Shown piece by piece: positions 24,262-37,509 of a stretch of 64,000 nucleotides of DNA. The translations under genes and the position numbers were made by a program. This DNA is from Moringa oleifera (lineage: Eukaryota; Streptophyta; Magnoliopsida; Brassicales; Moringaceae): assembly GCA_021397835.1 (NCBI GenBank), contig JAJFZO010000609.1, positions 11,162,001-11,226,000 of the forward strand, in the 5' to 3' direction. Under the pieces are notes generated by a model. The model was not told the DNA's origin, ran no database searches, and saw nothing but the letters and a program-made list of their open reading frames with translations. Within the stretch, counting starts at the first letter, position 1, and every line of letters starts with the position of its first letter.

Positions 24262-26379
24262 TCAGACTTCGCTATCACTTGTAACAATATCTTTTTCAAC
24301 GTGCTCCTCGACTTCCAACTCTGGTTGTTCTTCCTTACCATCTGAACATGCCGACCTGTGGTGAAGCGTCTCCTGGATCTTGGTCACACCCTTTTCTACA
24401 GGCCCTATGGCTTGGTTTATCGTCAATACAACATCCCGCACAACCTGCTAGCAAAATGTTAAACATATGAGAACAAAAGGATCAAATCAAATGAGCTTGT
24501 GAGGTCTTCATGGAATGTTTATGGGTGCTGGAAAGGGATCTTACTCGCTGCCCACCATCCATGACAATGTCCTGAACGCTTTCAGTGATGCTTGTTCCTG
24601 GAGCTTCCACCTGAGTTTCATTCTTCTCAAGTAAAGCTGGTTTCTTCTTACCAGCCTCCTCCAACTTCACCTCTGCTTTAGTCGTTTCAGTCGTCACCTT
24701 CCCGTACTGCAGCACTGGGATATAATGATAGGATTCTACTGAGAAGACAAACATGTGTGCAAGGGCTGCAATTGCCATCTGCTAACCCATAAAACACACT
24801 GTTACAATGCTTAGTGGCTATCAGATTAAAGTTTCTGAATATAAGCAACTTACTTCTATACAAATCAGAAAATCCTGCAACCCATTTTGAAATTTTCCTT
24901 CATTTGGCAGAACCCGGAAGTAACAAAGGAGTGCAATGCCCACGCCCTGCCACCAAGTAGCAAACACAATAGCCTTGAAGCTAATAAACTTTGCCAATGG
25001 CTTTATTTCTCGAAGCCTTTCATGAGTAACATTATAGAACTGCACCAGGCAGTACAATGCCCACATCTGGCTGAAGTTCATAACTATGGCTATGTAGGGA
25101 TACCTGCAGCAGAGAAAGGTGTCACAGAATCAGGAGCAACTTCATCTTCTACCTTGAAGTAATGCTTTTAATTAATTCAATGTGTGCATAGGGCAATACG
25201 TACCCATAGTGCCACTTGAATTCGCCATCTCCATAAACTCCAAGCAGCTCCAACAAGAATGCTAAGAATGCACAAACTGTCTTCAGAATCATCTGTACTA
25301 TGCAGAAGATAATCAGGGTACTCCAATGGAAGAACACAACCCAATTGTAGATAAAATTAAGTAAAGTCGGTACTTACATATTGCACAAGACCAAACTTTT
25401 CTATTGTGAAGAGATCTCTTCCAATAACAGATGGGTGGAAGAAAAAGTTCCAAATTGACCTATGTTGTAGCCCTTGGTTCTCATCTGTTTCCTGTAACAA
25501 TGGCTTCTCGAGCTCTTTTCTTGACTCATTTTCCAGAACTTCTATGACTCTTCTTTCACCGCCTGGCATAAGTATATGTTCACTTCGATATTCAGAGATA
25601 CCAAACAGAACAAATAATTTCCCTTGAGAGAACCCTGAAAAGTGTCTGCTTACCTAGACAAGCAACCAAGTAGCTACCAAAAGAGTACAAGGCAAATGCT
25701 TCATAGCAGTTCCTCAGAATGTCACAGGCCACAGAGAATTTTGGGTTCCACAATGATATAACCTATTGAAGCCATAAGCCTCTCAGTTGCCCCCGATGTA
25801 AATTTGATCAAAGCCATGAACAGAATATGTTCTATCAAGTTAAATTTCACAGGTATTACTATTCTCAATCATGCATTAAAGGAGCTAAAATCTTACAGAC
25901 TCTGTGGCATAAACGGGAACCATGAACAGGACCCCAACAATCCATTTTTGTTCCTGGAAGATAAATATAAATCAAACCAATGTCAGACTTCATAAACTCA
26001 ACATTGATTGAAGCTTTGCATTTCCTTTTGCATTTTTCAGTCTAAAAGATCACTTGGTCTGAATATCAAACACCTAGAAGGCAAAAGACAAAAAGAGAAA
26101 ACGTTTTCTAGACTCTCCTCAAAATGGAGAAACATGAAATCGCCTGTACAAAGCAATTATATACAGCCCTATATGCACTACCAGTGGCCAAGATAGTGCC
26201 AGTTAGGAGTATATAGGCAAGGAACTAACAGCAGGGTTGGTGTATGATCTGAGATGCTGGAGAATAAGATAAAAGGAAAGACACAGCGCTACTAGTGCAA
26301 AGCATCCTCCAATAATCAAAGCTGGTTGATGCAGGTCTGTATACGACGTTTCAAAGCCTGAAGCATCAGGTGGTGCCAT
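24262..26379 (-). CDS. LAZ1-like DUF300 / TMEM184 (organic solute transporter alpha-like) membrane protein
   Basis: Eight minus-strand exons: 26230-26379, 25897-25953, 25654-25762, 25378-25562, 25204-25292, 24854-25103, 24545-24778 and 24262-24444, 1257 nt, 418 residues. Seven hydrophobic segments are visible, among them LIIGGCFALVALCLSFYLIL (residues 21-40), WIVGVLFMVPVYA, AFLAFLLELLGVYG, MWALYCLVQFY and FATWWQGVGIALLCYF. Family landmarks include VGVLFMVPVYATES, SVACDILRNCYEAFALYSF, YPYIAIVMNFSQMWALY and FISFKAIVFATWWQG. The C-terminus is a charged cytosolic tail. In Arabidopsis, LAZ1 and its homologue act at the tonoplast in brassinosteroid signalling and cell-death control; which subclade this one belongs to is not settled. 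The ATG at 26379 is the first in-frame Met of the first coding exon. Confidence 0.92.
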
Positions 26380-29300
26380 TTCTCTTGCATCTTCCGCTAT
26401 CAAATCCAGAAAGTCTCTCCACCTTTCAAGTTTATTAAAACTGCATCTTAATTAATCACAATGAACGTACAGGAAAGCATGTATATATACGTCAAATACA
26501 GTGAACAAAATCAATTTTCCCAGCAAGATTAGCCGTAATAAAACAAGAAGAATAAGAGACCCATTTGGAAATAATTAACCACCTCTAGTGCCGAGAAACT
26601 AATCTTAATTTGTGCAACAAAATCTTCACTAGGGTTCATCAGTTGCATGAGCCTGTAGATCAGAGAGAGAGGGTAACGTCAGTTTTGGAATGTTGTATGT
26701 GCTGGCTTTGAAGTCGACACGTGCAGACCTCCACAGAGTCAGGACTTGAAGAAGACGGACACTTGGTGCATTAGGATCAGATCTCCATTACAAGAAGATC
26801 GAACTTTGTCTTTGATGAAATGCCAGTTCAACCCCCATAGCTTTACAACATAAATACAAGAATTCCCAAAACAGTATTTTGCAAACTCTTGCTGTTTCAT
26901 ATAATCCATGTAGCTTTTATAGCTCCAAGGGTTACTGTTTCTTTTGTTCTTCTTCATGCTCCCTATGCAATTCTCTCTTGCCAAGAAAAGAAGAAGTCTA
27001 TGTAATTGGAAAATGAAATTTATGATGTAGCTAGCTAATGATCTTTAGCCTATCACCAAAATGATAATATTTCATAATGATGATATCCCTTCAAGAGAGT
27101 TAATATTATTTTAAGTATCTAAATTCTATCATCTCATACTATACATAACTCTTAACTATCACGTATATATTCATTTGATTCATTTGAACTTCAAAAACCT
27201 TTTATTATTGCAAATTCGATATTTAATGATATTTTTCAAGTCAAGGAAATCATCTCGTAAATTGGATAGAAGTGATAAATAGTATCTTTTCATGGAATTA
27301 ATTTAATAACTTAATTTCATAATTAAACTTGACTTCATGCCAAAGCTGGTTACTGGGGAGCCGATGAAATAAAAGACTCAAAGAGCAACCCTTAAGCAAA
27401 GCATAGATGTCTCCTAACTCCATTACTCTACCAACTTGCACTGACACCTTACTCCTATTCCTATAAGATTTAGGTTCTTATCACTTGAGAAAGTTTCGGA
27501 TACTTTCCATTTTAGGCAAATTAATTATCCCATGAAGGCTTTGTAATGTTAGCGGTGAACTCTCCATCTCAAAAGGCTTAAAAATTTTAATTTCTCGGTG
27601 TTTCTTGATTAAAGGGTTTCTTGTGCTTGCCTCTATTTTGAATCTCGAAGAACTTGGTTGGTGATTTCCTAGGCAAATCACAAATTATCTCTTAGCATAC
27701 TCTACTTCCACTTGCTTCGTTGATCATTACCCGATTTGCAGGTTAATTAATTGCATCATAAGACAAATATTTCTAAGTACGTAAGCACCTGATCAATGTG
27801 ATTACGCAAAATGTTAGTACATAAATTGCTATTTCTTAAGATCGTGCTGATGCTTTTGTGCATAGCATAATATCTGAACTATATTAAGGATGATCAATAG
27901 CTTATGAAACAAGATTAATGTGCCCTTGGGCTTATTATTTAATATTTATAAAGTACTATCTAAAGTACCCTAGATTAACTAGACTAAACAAATTTATTCC
28001 TCTCGATGATGATTTTCCATCCTAGCCAGATATGTTTCATGTCATTTTTTAACATATAGTAGCTTTATACTATTAATGAAATTGTTAGATTTTGATCAAC
28101 TTAATTAGCTCCAAGACCGACCCCTTTGAGACACGTGTTGGTCGGATACCTTGCAGGAATTAGGGCATATTATTGTATGGTCGTGAGCACATATCTAAGC
28201 ATCTTGGGACCATAACTTAATTAAATTTGGCTTTGCTTGACTACAAATCCCACACCCACCAGGGTTTGGTGTCGACAAAAGGCGTGGACCCATGTGAATG
28301 GACAGCTTCACGTGCCTGGCAGCCTGGGTGCTGCCCCATGCATGGGCAATCTTCACAATACTATCTATTTTATATTATTCCATTTGGTTTCATAGGCTAT
28401 ATGTATATATTCATCATATCCAAGATTAATTGATCATAGATCAATCGGTATTTAATATCTCCCTCTAATTAAGCTTATATCAATTATTATTGCTCTTCTT
28501 GTTAATTTTTAGGGATGATTTTAGCCAGTTTACTAGGCTGTAATTAACACTACTAGGTGTGTATTCTGTCTTATTGTTATTGGAACTTGTCATGGGGGAT
28601 TGCTGGATAGTGCTAGTGGGGATATGTTAGGTTTATGATGGCTGCAATGATCCCCAAGTCAGGGATCTGCATGCTCATTTTGCCTCTTAAATTCCCTCAA
28701 CTTTCTAATTTATTGTTCTTTTCCAAGGTGATTACACTCCAGTGGGAACTTTAGATTTCCTTCTTCAAGCACTGATTAACCCTCAAACTACTACAGATCT
28801 CTAGAAACACCCATTAATTTGATTCTCATGTATTTTGTACCAATTAAAATTAGCCATTACTAATTTGCCAAGAAAAGGTCATAGCTACTGTTAAAAATGA
28901 ATTGGGTTATGCCTTGATCACATTGCTAATTATCACATGTTTTAATTATTGCATGTTGCAGCTGATGACTCCATGATAGATATTCAATATAAAGACAAAG
29001 TAGTAGATGTTAGTGGGATCCAATTATCTATCAGCCATAGTTTCCGAGTTCATATAAGCCAGAAAAAGAATTGATAACAAATGGGCATTGGATGGAAGAC
29101 GCTGTGATGCAAGGATTTTTTTTTTATTTTTTTTGGGAAGGTGCATGGCTTCAGGCTGAGACTTGTCATGGTTATGGTGGTGACCAAGCTAGTGGTCGGA
29201 GGTGTGGTTCGGTCAGTGAGGGACACGCCCACTGCCCATCCACATATGTGCTCGCCAGCTTCAGTTTTGTATCATTTTAACCGAAGACAGATTGAAAAAC

Positions 29301-29801
29301 AAAAGCGTTAATCAACTAAACAACTACTAGATTTGTCTGAAAAGAATGACAAGGAAAAGGGTTTGTCAGATACTGTCTTGCATGGCACAGTAGGCGCATT
29401 TCATCTGCAGACGTTCGGGATTCAAGACACAGAGTACTGTTCAACTATGCATGAGAATATAGGTTGAACGCCATTTTTACTAAGATTATTGGGAGAAAGA
29501 CGAAGTAATTGGAAAGAAAATGGAATAGAAAAAAAGGTGACATGAGAGAGGGAGAGGCAAAAGTCAGTGGTGTGGGAACTTGAACCGGTGGCAATTACCA
29601 GCTTTGTCTATGGGAATTCTCACCAGGGACAACCCTAACTCTATTTAACTCCAAATGCAGCTAAGCTTTCACTGGCTTATGGGATCTATGTACGTATAAA
29701 GACTTGGTTTTTCCATAAGCCCACACCACTACTGCTATATCCTTGTGTCCAGACTCATAATTTGGAGAAGAAAAATATAGAGCAATACATTGTTTCACCA
29801 A
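26380..29801. other. Divergent intergenic region between DUF300 and LAZY genes
   Basis: About 3.4 kb without a recognisable gene. The first few hundred bases are the DUF300-gene 5' UTR and promoter. The middle (about 27000-28200) is AT-rich. A more balanced patch at 28230-28350 contains a CACGTG G-box (28309-28314) and a CCCATGCATGGG palindrome near 28336. The stretch 29500-29800 directly precedes the LAZY start codon and probably holds its promoter and leader. Confidence 0.5.
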
Positions 29802-30916
29802 ATGAAGGTAAGAAGCCACAAAGAGGTATTAATAGAGAGTGAGTTCGATGTCTCTACGGATTTATTTGGTGGGTGTTGAAGAAAGTTGTGTCTCCTTTTC
29901 GTGCAGATATTCAGTTGGATGCGAAGGAGGATGACTGGGAGACATGAACACAAGAAACCCAACTCCTCTTCAGCTCATAGTGAGTACTCTTCTTCTCTAC
30001 CTGTAAGATTTAGTATATCACTGAATTAATCCACATTCTTTCCTTCAGATTCCAATAGTTTTGTAATTGTTCACGACATATAGAGCTGATATGTTTCCTT
30101 CACCAGATGATCATGTGCTGCAAGAACCTTCCACCGAAGAATTCGGCGACTGGCCTCATGCGCTGCTGGCAATCGGAACATTAGGAAGTAGCAGCTCGAA
30201 AGAAGGTCAACCAGCCAAGTCCAAGTCCATCAACCTTCAGGAACCTCCATTTTCCTCTCAAGATCTTACCCTTGAAGAAGTAGGAAAATTCCTCAGCACC
30301 ATTTCAAGCTTGGAAGCAGCTGATCAGGAAACAGACAACCAACACTTGATGAACAAAGACAGCAGTACCAGTACTGTTGTTCTCAGTGGAGGCAAAGATA
30401 TCAGCTTGGAGAACGGTAGCAGCGCCATTGGCAAGAAATCACTATGCTATCTTCTGAAAAAAATGTTAGTATGCAGAAGTGGATTGGCAACCAGCCGCCG
30501 CTTGAGAGATCCGATACCCGAGTCACACATGGAGAAGGTATCCACATATATAAGCATATTCATACAGACAAGGTGCTTATATATCCATTCATCTAGTTAA
30601 TTCTCAATTAAGCTTGATTTTTCTGGAAAAATGTTTGTCCATGATAGATATTGAGAGCAATACTTCACAACAAGATATATCCACAGAGCTCTTGCCCAAG
30701 ATCGACCACAAGAAAGTACTTGCCCAACAAAGGCATGCCTAAGTCCGGCTACCAGGATGACACAAGTGATGAAGTTTCCAATAATGGAAGCAAATGGGTG
30801 AAGACCGATTCGGAATGTAAGAGTTCAATTATTTATATAATAACTAAATTAAAATTAAGATTGATGATGTTGATTAAGTCTGGCATTTGATGGCAGATAT
30901 TGTTCTGGAGATATGA
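29802..30916 (+). CDS. LAZY/DRO1-family (IGT) gravitropism protein
   Basis: IGT-family LAZY proteins link statolith (gravity) sensing to polar auxin flow and set root or branch angle. Five exons: 29802-29807 (only two codons, MK), 29907-29979, 30086-30537, 30648-30816 and 30897-30916, 720 nt, 239 residues. Diagnostic regions are the N-terminal MKIFSWMRRRMTGRHEHKKP; the family-naming motif DWPHALLAIGTLG (Ile-Gly-Thr at residues 56-58); the conserved basic block SHMEKILRAILHNKIYP; and the C-terminal YIVLEI tail (CCL/EAR-like region) that recruits RLD proteins in studied LAZYs. The tiny first exon and five-exon layout are typical of IGT genes. The tail marks it as a LAZY/DRO rather than a TAC1 protein, which lacks this end. 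The acceptor for exon 3 must be the second AG of TAGAG. Confidence 0.93.
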
Positions 30917-32364
30917 TTAACTGGGTCTGCGTAAGCCAATTTTTGAAGATTACACAGGGAGGGATCTGTTTCGAGATTGGTGCTTCTGCTTAAGCCGAGA
31001 AAGCTTGTCCAAACTTTGTTCTTTAGTTTAATCTAGTGATAAGCTGATCTTGCTGGAAAGAAGACATAATGCTACTGTATCTGCACGTAATCGGTTGGTA
31101 AGTAAGGACAAATTATTGTACGTAATGCATATCGCATCTGCCAACTGATACAATTAATTAATTATACAAAGTAAAGTACAGAAGATGTTCTGATGAGACA
31201 CCAAGGCCACATTTTTGGGGGCAAGAATTGACCAACAACTGAAGCCCCCAAGTCTTAGTTGTCTCCATCTTACACTGCAGACAGCCCAGCAGAGGCAGTC
31301 CCAGAAGTCTTCCAGTGGCAATGATCATGAACAGTTGCTGTTCCAACCAGGCTGCACTACCTGTGCCCCAACTTATCAAAATGTATCAGAGAATGCCCTC
31401 AATTTACTGCTTAATTATAAAACCCAATTAATTTTTCTAGTTTAATCCGTTGTTGATTATAAACTGGTGGAATAGAGATTATGTTTGGATTTCAAAAATA
31501 ATTGCTCCTTCTGATGGCCATATATCTCACTGATGGATTAATCTCTTGGTCAAATTGTAGTGAGGCTAACTCTGTAAGTGAGAAATTGAATAAAAATAAA
31601 ATAAAAATTTATATTTTATTATATTAATAAAAAATATAAAGTTTTATTCATTTATCTGTATCTTTAGATGTCTCTGATATCATTGATAATTAGTTATTTC
31701 AAATTATTTTTAACTACTTAATTAAGGTTTTAATGTGCTACTTGTCAATAAATAATTGAGTAAAGAAAACTCAATTATTGTGCCTTGAGACTTGGTTTGT
31801 GTATATTAATAGGCTAACCTAACAAATGATGGATCCCATCTTGGGATGATGGCAACCCAATTCGACGGTCCATAACTTGATTCAATTTCCACCTGAATTC
31901 GTACCTATTCTCGAAAGTCAAACGAGTTTTGACTTTGTCCTTACTCTGTTCGCGGGAGTCACCTCTCCCATTAACGGTGAGAGTGAAAACTAAAATGGAA
32001 AATGTGTCAATTAATATGTTAGTACTATATTATGATAATGATGAGCTTGGTTGCAAGGCTGGTATGACATCTTTCTGTCTCTCTTTTGTGAAAAAAAGGG
32101 TTAAAACCTAAAATCTCTGGCTCTTTCTGTCCTCATCAGAAGTGTTGAGTAAATTGCTCTCTCTTTCTCTCGCTTATTTCTCTTCTCTTTCTGGGTTTGC
32201 AGTGAAGTTAGGGTTTTTCTTTTTCTTGTTGGCGGTAACTGTTTTTGAGAGAGACAGAGAGATTTGAGATTTGGTTTGGGTGGAGTTGCTATTGCAGGTG
32301 TTTCTCAAGAAACCAATGCCATTGTTTTGGGTGATATTTGAAGTATCCAAGAACAGTAATTCCC
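30917..32364. other. LAZY 3' region and LSM1 promoter
   Basis: This holds the LAZY 3' UTR, an AT-rich middle (about 31590-31800) and the LSM1 leader, with CT-rich tracts around 32160-32200. Short ORFs at 31158-31445 occur on both strands and match no known family. No gene is called. Confidence 0.55.
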
Positions 32365-34537
32365 ATGTCGTGGGCTGGCCCTGATGTTATCTTCCTCTCT
32401 ACTTCCCTCGCCACCTACCTTGACAGTAATCTTTCTCTTTTCTTTCTCCGTCTTTGAGTATTGTGTTCGTTCATGTAGGGGCGCATATATGTATACAGGG
32501 GTGTGTAATATTCTTGTGTTGAGATTGTTACTGGATCCGAATTTGGCGCAATGCAATTGGTTTGCCGATGTTTTAATTGTGATCTTGATTTTCTTTCTTG
32601 TGTAATCTTTGTTTGAAGTACATGATACAGGATTTGTCACGGTGTTCAAACTTCACTGTTCGATTTACAGGCTTATGCTGGCTTTCTGCTTTCTTGTGTT
32701 TTCCACTTTGGGTGGCTCTTCTATGTGAATTTCTGTTCTTTCTGTTGTCCCTTGCTAGTAAATCTGTTATGTTTTTGGCTTCTAGTTGCTTCTGGCGTAT
32801 ATTGGTATCGCATTCCATCTAATTGTTTTGCTAAGTAAGGTTGATATTGGAACAGAAGGTGTCAAACAAAATGAAATATAATACCTTTTAGTTATTTTGC
32901 TTTGTTTTTGTATGTTTATGAGTGTCAGCATCTTGACATCTATGGTGCTTGGTGCTCTAGTGCACTGTTGTTTCCTTCATGGCCAAATCTGGGTATGGAA
33001 ATGTCAAGTTTTTTTGGTGAATAAATTGTTTTTCTTTTCCTTTTTTGTTAAGGAAAGAAATTGGAATGTCAGTTTTCTCAGTGTCTTGGAGGAAAGGTAG
33101 AGTGCATGGAAAGGTTCTCTCAAGGGAGAGGGCAATGCTAAAAATTACCATACAAACATATGTAAACAATGACCACATAAAAGGCCTCATGTGCCAACAA
33201 CATTGAAGTTCTTTGTTTGTCTTTTCAGAGTATTGAGGGACTCGCAAATTAGAAAGCATGGAAACTTCTTTTCAAAATGTCTTAGCCAAGAACTGCATAT
33301 GATATTGGTGTGGAGAGACTGTAGAGCGTGTTGTTTGTGGCAAATTATTTGGCTCCTTACATTTCCATTTATTTTGCAGAAAAGCTCCTCATCTTGCTGC
33401 GAGATGGTCGGAAGCTCATGGGCTTGCTACGTTCCTTTGATCAATTTGGTAGTGTGTCCATTTCAGACTGTGGTCTACGTGCCTTATTCTTTTCCTCTTC
33501 TTTTTTTTTTTTTTTCATTAGAATCTTAATTATTGAGATTTTTTTTTTTTTTATTTTTGCAGCTAATGTGGTTCTACAAGGTGCTTGTGAACGAGTCATT
33601 GTTGGCAATCTTTACTGTGACATCCCTCTTGGTCTATATATAATCCGTGGGGAGAATGTTGTTCTAATTGGGGAGCTGGTATGTTGTTTTATCTCTTGTG
33701 TTCTCTTAGTTAACTATTTCCAATTGCATAACCAAATTTTTTTTCCTTATTCATATTATAGGATTTAGAAAAGGAGGAGCTTCCCCCACATATGATTCTT
33801 GTGTCAGCAGCAGAGATAAAAAGGGTAAGTATCTTTGTGCACTTGGGTAATGGTTGAACTAAAAAGTTCACTGAATGTGTTGTGTAGCTTGGCATCTTTG
33901 TGATTTTGCAAGAGCTAACCAGAAAAAGGATTCTAATTTGTGAATGGCAATGTTAGAGTGGTTCATCAAGTGATATGATGCTGAGATATTGTCCCTTTAG
34001 GTTTGTTAGGGACCTCTCATAAAGGCTGACTTTTGGGTTCTATATTCTGGTAGGATTTTCAGCAGCACTAAGCTAAAAAGAGAAGAAAAAAAAAGGGGGA
34101 AGAGGGCCTGGGGGAGGGAGGAGAGAATGCACATAGGAATATCAAAGTGGCCTGTAGGATTTGGAACTTCTGGTACCCAGATCTCATGTAACACTGCTTT
34201 GGTCTGCATCATGGAAGCCATGAGCAATGTTCATGACTTCTAAGGATTTGGCTGCTTTCTTGTGCAAGTCTTTATAGAAATCTGGAATTAACCAAATGGA
34301 ATATGATCTTCCTTTGTACGTCATTTCTGAAGTTCCCCTCTTCATTAGGCAGATACTGCAAACATCTTAATGAAAATATCTCTTTATGAGCTTCATGTTG
34401 ATAGTTCCTTGTTTTGGTTCTTTCCCATTTGATTAATCAAGTTCCTTTCTCTCATCCAGGCTCAGAAAGCAGAAAAAGATGCTACAGATCTAAAGGGTTC
34501 CATGAGAAAAAGAATGGAGTTCCTTGATTTTGATTGA
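32365..34537 (+). CDS. LSM1: Sm-like protein LSM1 (cytoplasmic mRNA decapping activator)
   Basis: LSM1 defines the cytoplasmic LSM1-7 ring that binds oligoadenylated mRNA 3' ends and promotes decapping in P-bodies. Five coding exons: 32365-32425, 33380-33448, 33563-33678, 33762-33824 and 34460-34537, 387 nt, 128 residues, the usual plant LSM1 length. The protein begins MSWAGPDVIFLSTSLATYLD. Sm1 reads KKLLILLRDGRKLMGLLRSF and DQFANVVLQGACERV; Sm2 includes YIIRGENVVLIGEL, with the RG.N RNA-binding loop. The C-terminal extension DLEKEELPPHMILVSAAEI and the end MRKRMEFLDFD distinguish LSM1 from LSM8 and other LSMs. The first intron is about 950 bp. Confidence 0.97.
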
Positions 34538-35594
34538 TGAATCCAAACATTTTGCTGAATGTTTGTGTCATGTTTGCAAATATGAAAGCCGCAGCAACAC
34601 AGAACTGGAAGAGAGATGAATCGACCTGCATAGATTCTTGACATCTTTATCTTGCCTGAGCGGGATGAAAGACTTGTACAAGGCCGGGGAGTTGAAGTTG
34701 GGTTTTGGGTCTCGTAGAGACAATGATGACATTTTTCCTTTTGCATCTGTAACATGTTGAGTCAGTTGAATGTGCATTACACATGGCTTAGGTTTATCAT
34801 TTTTAGAACAGGTTTTCAGATTTCATTTTATACTTTCACCAAAATTTATCTTGAATCTTCCAATTTAGTTTACACCTGTTTTCAGGTTTTCTATGTCAAC
34901 AAACCAATTGTTGAGCCTGCTGTTCCCTTTCATGCCTCATTTTGTAATGGCAAAGATTCATTTGTACCGTGATTACTTATGCTAATCACAATGCTTTTCA
35001 GTACTGTGGATTACTGCTTGCCCTGCTCTGTCTTATTGTTTACACTTCCTGCACTGGTTCTTTTTTTTTTTTTTTTCTTTTTTTCCCTTTTACTGCTGAG
35101 ATAAATTTGGTAAATTATTAAAGTTTATTTTAATTTTGAGTGAGAAATGTAGATTATAGATTCATGTATTTTTATCTGAAATTTGAAAGTATGTTTATAT
35201 TTATAAAATTGGAAGTAGTTAACATGTCATAAAAATTGGGTTACAGTCAAAACTATAGCAATTTAATAAGAATATATGTATTATTATATCAATTATAGTT
35301 ACAATGTTAACATTTTCAAACTTTAAAGTAAGTTTTGAGAATCCAAGAACAAACTTTCTAGACAGAAATATGTAATTATGTTGGACAGTAGCTCTGGGTG
35401 CAACAAGTATTTATTTCCAAATGCAACATTCAGTTCTGTAAGCAGCTATAAATAGGACAACCTAGTGTTTTTTCATCTCGTTCACATGTCAAACTGTGGG
35501 GCAGTCCAGAAGGACTTGAAACCCAGAAAACATAAGAGACATCGGAAACAATACAAGAAGCCTGGAATTCCTGAGATATAAGACAGGCTCCTCT
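34538..35594. other. Convergent spacer between LSM1 and cupin gene
   Basis: It contains the LSM1 3' UTR, a T-rich run near 35060 and an AT-rich part at 35100-35350. No coding potential is convincing. Confidence 0.55.
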
Positions 35595-37509
35595 TCAGTC
35601 AGCAAAGGTCAGTAGAGATATCAAGGACTGGTGATTAGGGAAGCGTGAAACAAGCTCAGTGCGTTTTGCAAGCTCAAAGTCCTCAAACTGAAAAGCAGGA
35701 GCACAAGTGCATCCCACAAGGGAGTAGTGGCTCTCAGAGTCTCTTGGATCAGCTTTGACTACAGCACCACCATCAGGAGAAATGTGAATGTCCTTCGCTG
35801 GGAATGCGCCAAACCACACATTTGGAGCAACTGTGTACTGTGGCAGCTGATCATCTTCTAGATCAGGTCCTAGACACGTCAACTTGATTTGGCCATCCTT
35901 GTCATTCAGTTCTATAACCTAAAATAAAATATGCAGAGTTAGAGCATAAAGGATCAGGGATGGTTTTGTTTGGTAAGTAGATTAAAGAGTTTCCTTCTCC
36001 ATTAAGGTTGTTTTGGATTCAAAATCTTTTTTTTTTTTTTTGAGCACACTATCTAACTGAAGCTTAAGCCAAGCTCCTCTTTTGATTCTTTATGCTTGAA
36101 AAACTGAACAAGCAAGGCATTTCACAATGCATTCACCATTCAGAAATACTGGTAGAAGTAGATGCTTAGTTGTTTTAGCCATCAGATGAACTTGCTACTC
36201 AATCATGAGAACACTGATTGGATGATGCACAGTTATCTACCAGATTTGAGTCAGGATGAGTTTACCGTGATAGGCTCTCCCTTATAGAAGTGCCAAGTCT
36301 CTGCACATGGTATGCGATGGAGACGTGACACACTCCCAGATGGAAGCAAGAAGTAAATGCAAGTGCTTACAGGGCGATCAACCTTGTCTGCCAAGAAGCA
36401 ACAATGAGATGATAGAAGCAAATATAAACGATAATATAGTGAGAAAACAACCATCTAGGGAAGAACCTGGAAAGAAACCAACTTAAATTGAATTTGAATT
36501 CGTTCTACAGGCTTAGAGTGAACTAGATGTCCACTCAGTCATTTGATTTCACCTCTTTAAAGGAATAATGACATAATCACATATCCATACCCCTACTCCA
36601 AATTTCAACATCTAACCCAATATTTTGGTTCTGACAATATTTAGTGCTTGAGAACATGAATAGTTCAGCAATGAATCACCAACCTAAGACGGCATCTATT
36701 AGATTCTATTAGTTAACATCTTTTTGAGATGCTACACAGATTGCTAGACTATCAGAATATATCCTTCTGACCATCAATTCAGCTCTTTGTAGATGTTTAC
36801 TTCACACAGGCAAATTGCATCCTGTCTTTGGTAACAAACCAGCAATACACAAATGCGCATGAGTGAAGTAGGATTGGGTTCCATCGAATTCCAATTCCAA
36901 GAAACTAGAAAACTTTTCTTTCACTTGTAAATCATTGATAATTCTAAATTTATTTTATATGAATGAACACAGGGATTTCATACCAGATACAAATCTACCA
37001 ATACAAGCAGAAATCACATGAAAAGAAAAAAAAAAAAACTAAATTAGCAATCAACTGTCAAAATCCCCCAAATTCATGCTCTAAGGAGCAGCCGTGGTTT
37101 AAGTGAACCAATTTTTTGTTCCCCTACAAGCAAATCTAGAAAAGGTATTATGAAGAAGGAAAACAGAAAGGAGCTTTACATTCTCAGAGGGAGACAGAGA
37201 CTCAGATCCCAAAAAGGACAAGATATAGTACCATGTAACCAGACAAGCATAAGCCGAATCAAAAGAAAAGCACATTTAGTACCCAGATAATTACACTTTT
37301 AGAGATGTTTCATCCTGAAACTAAATAAGATGTTGTTGAGACGATGTTTTGAAAGAGAAGGAAGAAAAGAAAGAACAAAACTCACATTCAGAGGGCAGTT
37401 GAGATTTGGAGAGAAGCACAGAAGTGTCTCTGAAAGTTTCAAAGTAATACCCGCCTTCTGGGTGAGCCGTCAAATTCAACTTTTTTGCAATCTCTGTTGC
37501 AGTAGCCAT
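35595..37509 (-). CDS. DUF985 cupin-fold protein (YML079w-like)
   Basis: Three minus-strand exons: 37386-37509, 36266-36387 and 35595-35918, 570 nt, 189 residues. The protein starts MATATEIAKKLNLTAHPEGG. This is followed by YYFETFRDTS; STCIYFLLPSGSVSRLHRI (cupin motif 1 with its His); and AETWHFYKGEPITV. Next come PNVWFGAFPAK and SLVGCTCAPAFQFEDFELA. These are the hallmarks of the single-domain DUF985 cupins, known structurally from yeast YML079w. The pocket can bind small ligands, but the plant function is unknown; no enzymatic role is assigned. No targeting peptide is obvious. It is convergent with LSM1 and lies head-to-tail with COQ9 on the same strand. Confidence 0.93.

Noticed and set aside
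31158..31445. Overlapping ORFs of 73-76 codons on both strands after the LAZY gene
   Set aside because: No recognisable motifs; the position fits the LAZY 3' region.
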